Origin: Baffinella frigidus
Lineage: Eukaryota; Cryptophyceae; Cryptomonadales; Baffinellaceae
Length of the DNA: 10,083 nucleotides
Direction of reading: 5' to 3'
Assembly (NCBI GenBank): GCA_026770585.1
Contig: MU646497.1
Span: 267,347-277,429, forward strand
The translations under genes were made by a program, and so were the position numbers. The notes under the pieces were generated by a model that saw nothing but the letters and a program-made list of their open reading frames with translations, was not told where the DNA came from and did no database searches. Shown here piece after piece: positions 8,235 through 10,083 of this stretch (the first letter of the stretch is position 1; every line of letters starts with the position of its first letter).

Positions 8235-9257
8235 TTAGAGCTCCTTCTTGGGGTCGCGATGGCCGGTGACGAGGCCGTTGATCTTCTCCTCCAGGGGGTT
8301 CAGCCCCGAGTTGCCCCAGTCGTACCACCCTGCACACAGGGCCTTCGTCATTAATCATCAAGTGGCGCGTAGGCCCTACAGTACAGGGGTACCTCGCTCA
8401 TAAGAAAACGCCTTCCCTTAGGACCCTACAGTAGCCCTATGCCTAGGGCCCTAGGACGCTCCTAGGGGGGGGACGGTTTCTTATGAGCGAGGTACCCCTG
8501 TAGGGCCCTAGGACCTGTCTAGGACCTCTTGGGGGTCGAATTCGACCCCCTCGCCACGTGAGGGATACTGACACTGATCAAACACAGGTCAAAGTAACCA
8601 CGCCAGGCTCCTTGCCTGAATTTCGCTCCCAACGTTTCGCGCCGACACAGTGGTACGTATCAATGAAGCTTGCGTAAATGAGATGTTACGTGTGGCGTGT
8701 GTCTGCATAAATCTGGTAGATGCACGCAATCACCAGAAGCAACGCTGGGAAAATTCCCAGTAGCGCCTGGCGTGGTAGGAAACATGCATGTATCCCTAAA
8801 GTGGCGAGTAGCTTCATACGCCCTACCGTTGGGACCCTAGGACCTGCCTCGGACCTCTTAGCGGTCAATTTTGACCGCCTCGCCACTTGAAGGATTGTGG
8901 GTTTCGAGGGCGGGTTGGGGACCGACGCCCTTGACCAGTTTGGCCAACGTGGGAATCTACCTAGCGTTGCTTCTGGTGATTGTGAACTTCTGCCAGATTT
9001 CTACCGACAAATGCAAGTGTGGTAGGTTTCGAGGGGGGACTGGAGATCGGGGGCTGACCGACGCCCTTGACCGCTAGGCAAATCCCCTCTTCACAATCAC
9101 TGACGTTAGGCAAACTCCCAAAAGCAACACTAGGCAGATTCCCATATGGGCCTGGCGTGGTAGGAAAAAAGCATGTATGGTAAGTGTCGAGGGGGGCGGA
9201 CCGACGCCCTTGACCGTCGCGTAGGCCAGCGTCGCCGGGAGCAGCGCGGACCCGAAC
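8235..9257 (-). CDS. Last two exons of a small, probably membrane protein; 5' part not found
   Basis: Family not recognised. Minus-strand exons 9257-9202 and 8329-8235 (TAA) join across a phase-1 intron: GGCGTCG|GTCCGC to TGTGCAG|GGTGG, the G and GG making a Gly codon. The product reads FGSALLPATLAYATVKGVG (hydrophobic, membrane-helix-like), then WYDWGNSGLNPLEEK and INGLVTGHRDPKKEL. Support: consensus splice sites, matching phases, and both exon edges occurring as multiple copies nearby, as in CutA1. Exon 9257-9202 begins after ACGCAG| with one base, so an upstream exon should end in phase 2; none was found, and the upstream side passes into a broken MITE and telomere-like DNA. The gene may be truncated or its first exons may lie beyond the window. 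The C-terminal KKEL resembles an ER-retrieval tetrapeptide but is weak evidence. The 872-bp intron holds two decoy donors, two family E elements and MITE C copy 6. Confidence 0.55.
8354..8565. mobile_element. Family E element interrupted by MITE C copy 6
   Basis: Left end AATCATCAAGTGGCG, right end CTCGCCACGTGAGGGAT. Between them AGGCCCTACAG, then MITE C copy 6 at a TA, then GGGCCCTAGGACCTG. Contains a perfect 20-bp palindrome at 8531-8550 (GGGGGTCGAA and its complement). Confidence 0.75.
8384..8500. mobile_element. MITE family C copy 6, nested in a family E element
   Basis: 117 bp, ends CAGGGGTACCTCGCTCATAA and TTATGAGCGAGGTACCCCTG, TA duplicated at 8382-8383 and 8501-8502. The family E copies at 6815-6910 and 8792-8895 are uninterrupted at the matching place. 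Confidence 0.92.
8709..8757 (-). repeat. Inverted repeat family F, minus-oriented copy
   Basis: The reverse complement matches 8951-9000 (AGCGTTGCTTCTGGTGATTG central block, CCAGATTT end). A more diverged minus-oriented copy is at 9091-9143. GCGCCTGGCGTGGTAGGAAA follows this copy and the 9091 copy. The hydrophobic open frames over it (LLVIACIYQIY, LLLVIVNFCQI) occur in a repeat in opposite orientations and are not called genes. Confidence 0.7.
8792..8895. mobile_element. Family E inverted-repeat element
   Basis: Ends ATCCCTAAAGTGGCGAG and CTCGCCACTTGAAGGAT. Internal hairpin GCGGTCAA and TTGACCGC. It splits a repeat unit that is continuous elsewhere in the intron (CATGTAT...TTTCGAGGG), suggesting insertion. 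Confidence 0.78.
8920..8936 (-). repeat. Decoy copy R1 of the donor-side exon edge
   Basis: 17 bases identical to 9199-9215. Minus strand GGTCAAGGGCGTCG|GTC, the last 12-14 exon bases plus the intron GT. Followed, in intron direction, by CCTCGAAACCCACA as after the other copies. Confidence 0.85.
8951..9000 (+). repeat. Inverted repeat family F, plus-oriented copy
   Basis: GGGAATCTACCTAGCGTTGC, TTCTGGTGATTG and TGCCAGATTT match the reverse complement of 8709-8757. Part of the repeated intron block between decoys R1 and R2. Confidence 0.7.
9056..9072 (-). repeat. Decoy copy R2 of the donor-side exon edge
   Basis: Identical 17 bases to R1 and to the true exon edge at 9199-9215; donor GT intact (GTCAGCC). 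The three copies are spaced about 136 and 143 bases apart. Confidence 0.88.
9091..9143 (-). repeat. Inverted repeat family F, diverged copy
   Basis: TCACAATCACTGACG, AAAAGCAACACTAGGCAGATT and CCC correspond to the reverse of 8951-9000. Followed by GGGCCTGGCGTGGTAGGAAA as at the copy near 8709. Confidence 0.6.
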
Positions 9258-9289
9258 CTGCGTCACCCAGGGTGAGGGTGCATGGGTTG

Positions 9290-9370
9290 CAGGGGGACCT
9301 CGCTCACAAGAAACCGCCTCCTGCCAGGCCCCTAAAGTAGGACTATGCCTAGGGCCCTATTGTGGTCCGC
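9290..9370. mobile_element. MITE family C copy 7, right end lost
   Basis: CAGGGGGACCTCGCTCACAA, then CCTAAAGTAGGACTATGCCT and GGGCCCTATTGTGGTCCGCGG, where it passes directly into a copy of the exon acceptor edge. No right inverted end. Like copy 1, it is fused to exon-edge sequence. Confidence 0.8.
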
Positions 9371-9414
9371 GGGAAGCAGCGCGGACCCAACCCTGCGTCA
9401 CAGGGGGTGAGGGT
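9367..9414 (-). repeat. Copy of the acceptor-side edge of exon 9257-9202
   Basis: GGGAAGCAGCGCGGACCCAA, CCTGCGTCAC and GGGTGAGGGTG match 9233-9282 at most positions. On the minus strand it is TGACGCAG|G followed by the first 20-odd exon bases. It lies upstream of the real exon, the same relation as D1-D5 to CutA1 exon 4. Confidence 0.85.
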
Positions 9415-9560
9415 GTAGAGGTGTAAGGGTGTAGGCGTCACGCAGGGTAAGGGTGTAGACGTCACGCAGGGTAAGGGTGTAGTTGTCACTCAGGGTAAGG
9501 GTGTATGGGCACTTAGGGTAAGTGTGTAGGCGTCATTCCGGGTTAGGGTGTGGGAGTTGC
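9414..9560 (+). repeat. Minisatellite with GTCACGCAGGGTAAGG units
   Basis: Units of about 28 bp: GGGTGTAGNCGTCACGCAGG with GTAAG. They degrade rightward (GTCACTCAGG, GCACTTAGGG, GTCATTCCGG) into TTAGGGTG-type repeats. The monomer resembles the flank of the adjacent exon copy (TGCGTCACCCAGGGTGAGGG), suggesting that it grew from it. Confidence 0.85.
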
Positions 9561-10083
9561 GTGAGCGTTAGGGCGTAGGGTTTAGGTCAAGGCTTAGGGT
9601 TAGGGTGTAGGATTTTCGTCAGGGTCTAGGGTGTAGGGTTTACGTCTGGGAATGTGTTAGGGTGTAGGGTTTAGGTCAGGGCTTAGGGGAAGGTTTATTT
9701 ATGGTAAAGGGTGTAGGGTATCGAGTGTAAGATGTAGGGTGTGGGTTAGGGTTTGGGATGTGGGGTGTGGGGTGTAGGGTGTAGGGTTTGTGGTCTAAGG
9801 TGTGAGGTGTGGGGTGTGGGGTGTAGGGTGTTGGGTGTAGGGTGTAGGGTGTAGGATGTAGGGTGTAGGGTGTGGGGTGTAGGGTGTAGGGTATATGGTG
9901 GAGGTTGGAGGGTAGAGGGTGGAGGGTGTAGGCCATAGGGTGTAGGTTATAGGGTGTAGGGTGTAGGGTGTAGGGTGTAGGTTGTAGGGTGTGGGTGTAG
10001 GGTGTAGGGAGGAGGGAGAGGGTAGAGGGTGGAGGGTGTAGGCTATAGGTTATAGGGTGTAGGGTGTAGGGTGTAGGGTGTAG
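9561..10083 (+). repeat. TGTAGGG-type telomere-like tract reaching the window end
   Basis: 7-bp units, mainly GTGTAGG with TTTAGGG and TGTGGGG variants. The G-rich strand runs toward the right edge, the orientation of a right chromosome terminus. A higher-order period of exactly 110 bp is visible: GGTAGAGGGTGGAGGGTGTA at 9911 and again at 10021. Minus-strand open frames here are low-complexity Thr/Pro/His repeats, not genes. Confidence 0.88.

Noticed and set aside
5035-8500. Family C hairpins as bacterial terminators or small RNA genes
   Set aside because: Repeated termini, TA duplications and empty sites show mobile elements; the genome is eukaryotic.
8686-9077. Hydrophobic frames LLVIACIYQIY and LLLVIVNFCQI as small membrane proteins
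   Set aside because: They are opposite-strand readings of the same repeat family F inside an intron.
9676-9936. An 86-codon minus-strand frame rich in TLHPTPY repeats
   Set aside because: Translation of 7-bp telomere-like repeats.
1-10083. tRNA, rRNA or transposase genes
   Set aside because: None was recognised on either strand by eye; short divergent ones could be missed without a covariance or profile search.

Overview
The window looks like the subtelomeric end of a eukaryotic nuclear chromosome. It contains GT-AG introns, split genes and degenerate 7-bp telomere-type repeats of the TTTAGGG class (TTTCGGG and TTTAGGG on the left, TGTAGGG on the right). One gene is recognised with confidence: CutA1, the trimeric divalent-cation-tolerance family protein. 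Its N-terminus resembles a signal peptide followed by a Ser/Arg-rich transit-like stretch, as in algae with secondary plastids. That, with the telomere type, suggests an algal protist, but the species cannot be named from this sequence.

Layout. 1-302: telomere-like repeats, in the wrong orientation for a left chromosome end, interrupted by a coding-like 21-bp motif. 427-1213 (minus): a three-exon coiled-coil gene. 1214-1541: intergenic space shared head to head with CutA1. 1542-6542 (plus): CutA1 in four exons. Introns in the coiled-coil gene and CutA1 intron 1 are 89-131 bp, but CutA1 introns 2 and 3 are about 1.6 and 2.7 kb and are packed with tandem duplications, a minisatellite and at least six families of short non-autonomous inverted-repeat elements (MITE-like). 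6543-8234: duplicated exon tail, more inverted-repeat elements and unassigned DNA. 8235-9257 (minus): last two exons of a small unrecognised gene, probably for a membrane protein. 9290-10083: broken MITE, exon-edge copy, minisatellite and TGTAGGG-type repeats in the orientation expected at a right chromosome end.

The most unusual feature is that exon edges are copied into introns and flanks. The CutA1 exon 3 end with its donor site is copied twice downstream. The CutA1 exon 4 start with its acceptor site is copied five times upstream. The CutA1 terminal codons and stop region are copied twice downstream. The minus-strand gene near 9 kb shows the same three kinds of copy, and the coiled-coil gene has a candidate case. 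Some copies are near-perfect; the first CutA1 decoy differs from the real exon at two sites, both synonymous. This could be neutral intron growth by tandem duplication, or a set of alternative terminal exons. Transcript data would decide.

Three elements can be dated relative to their hosts because an unoccupied copy of the target lies in the same window. No transposase, rRNA, tRNA or CRISPR was seen.
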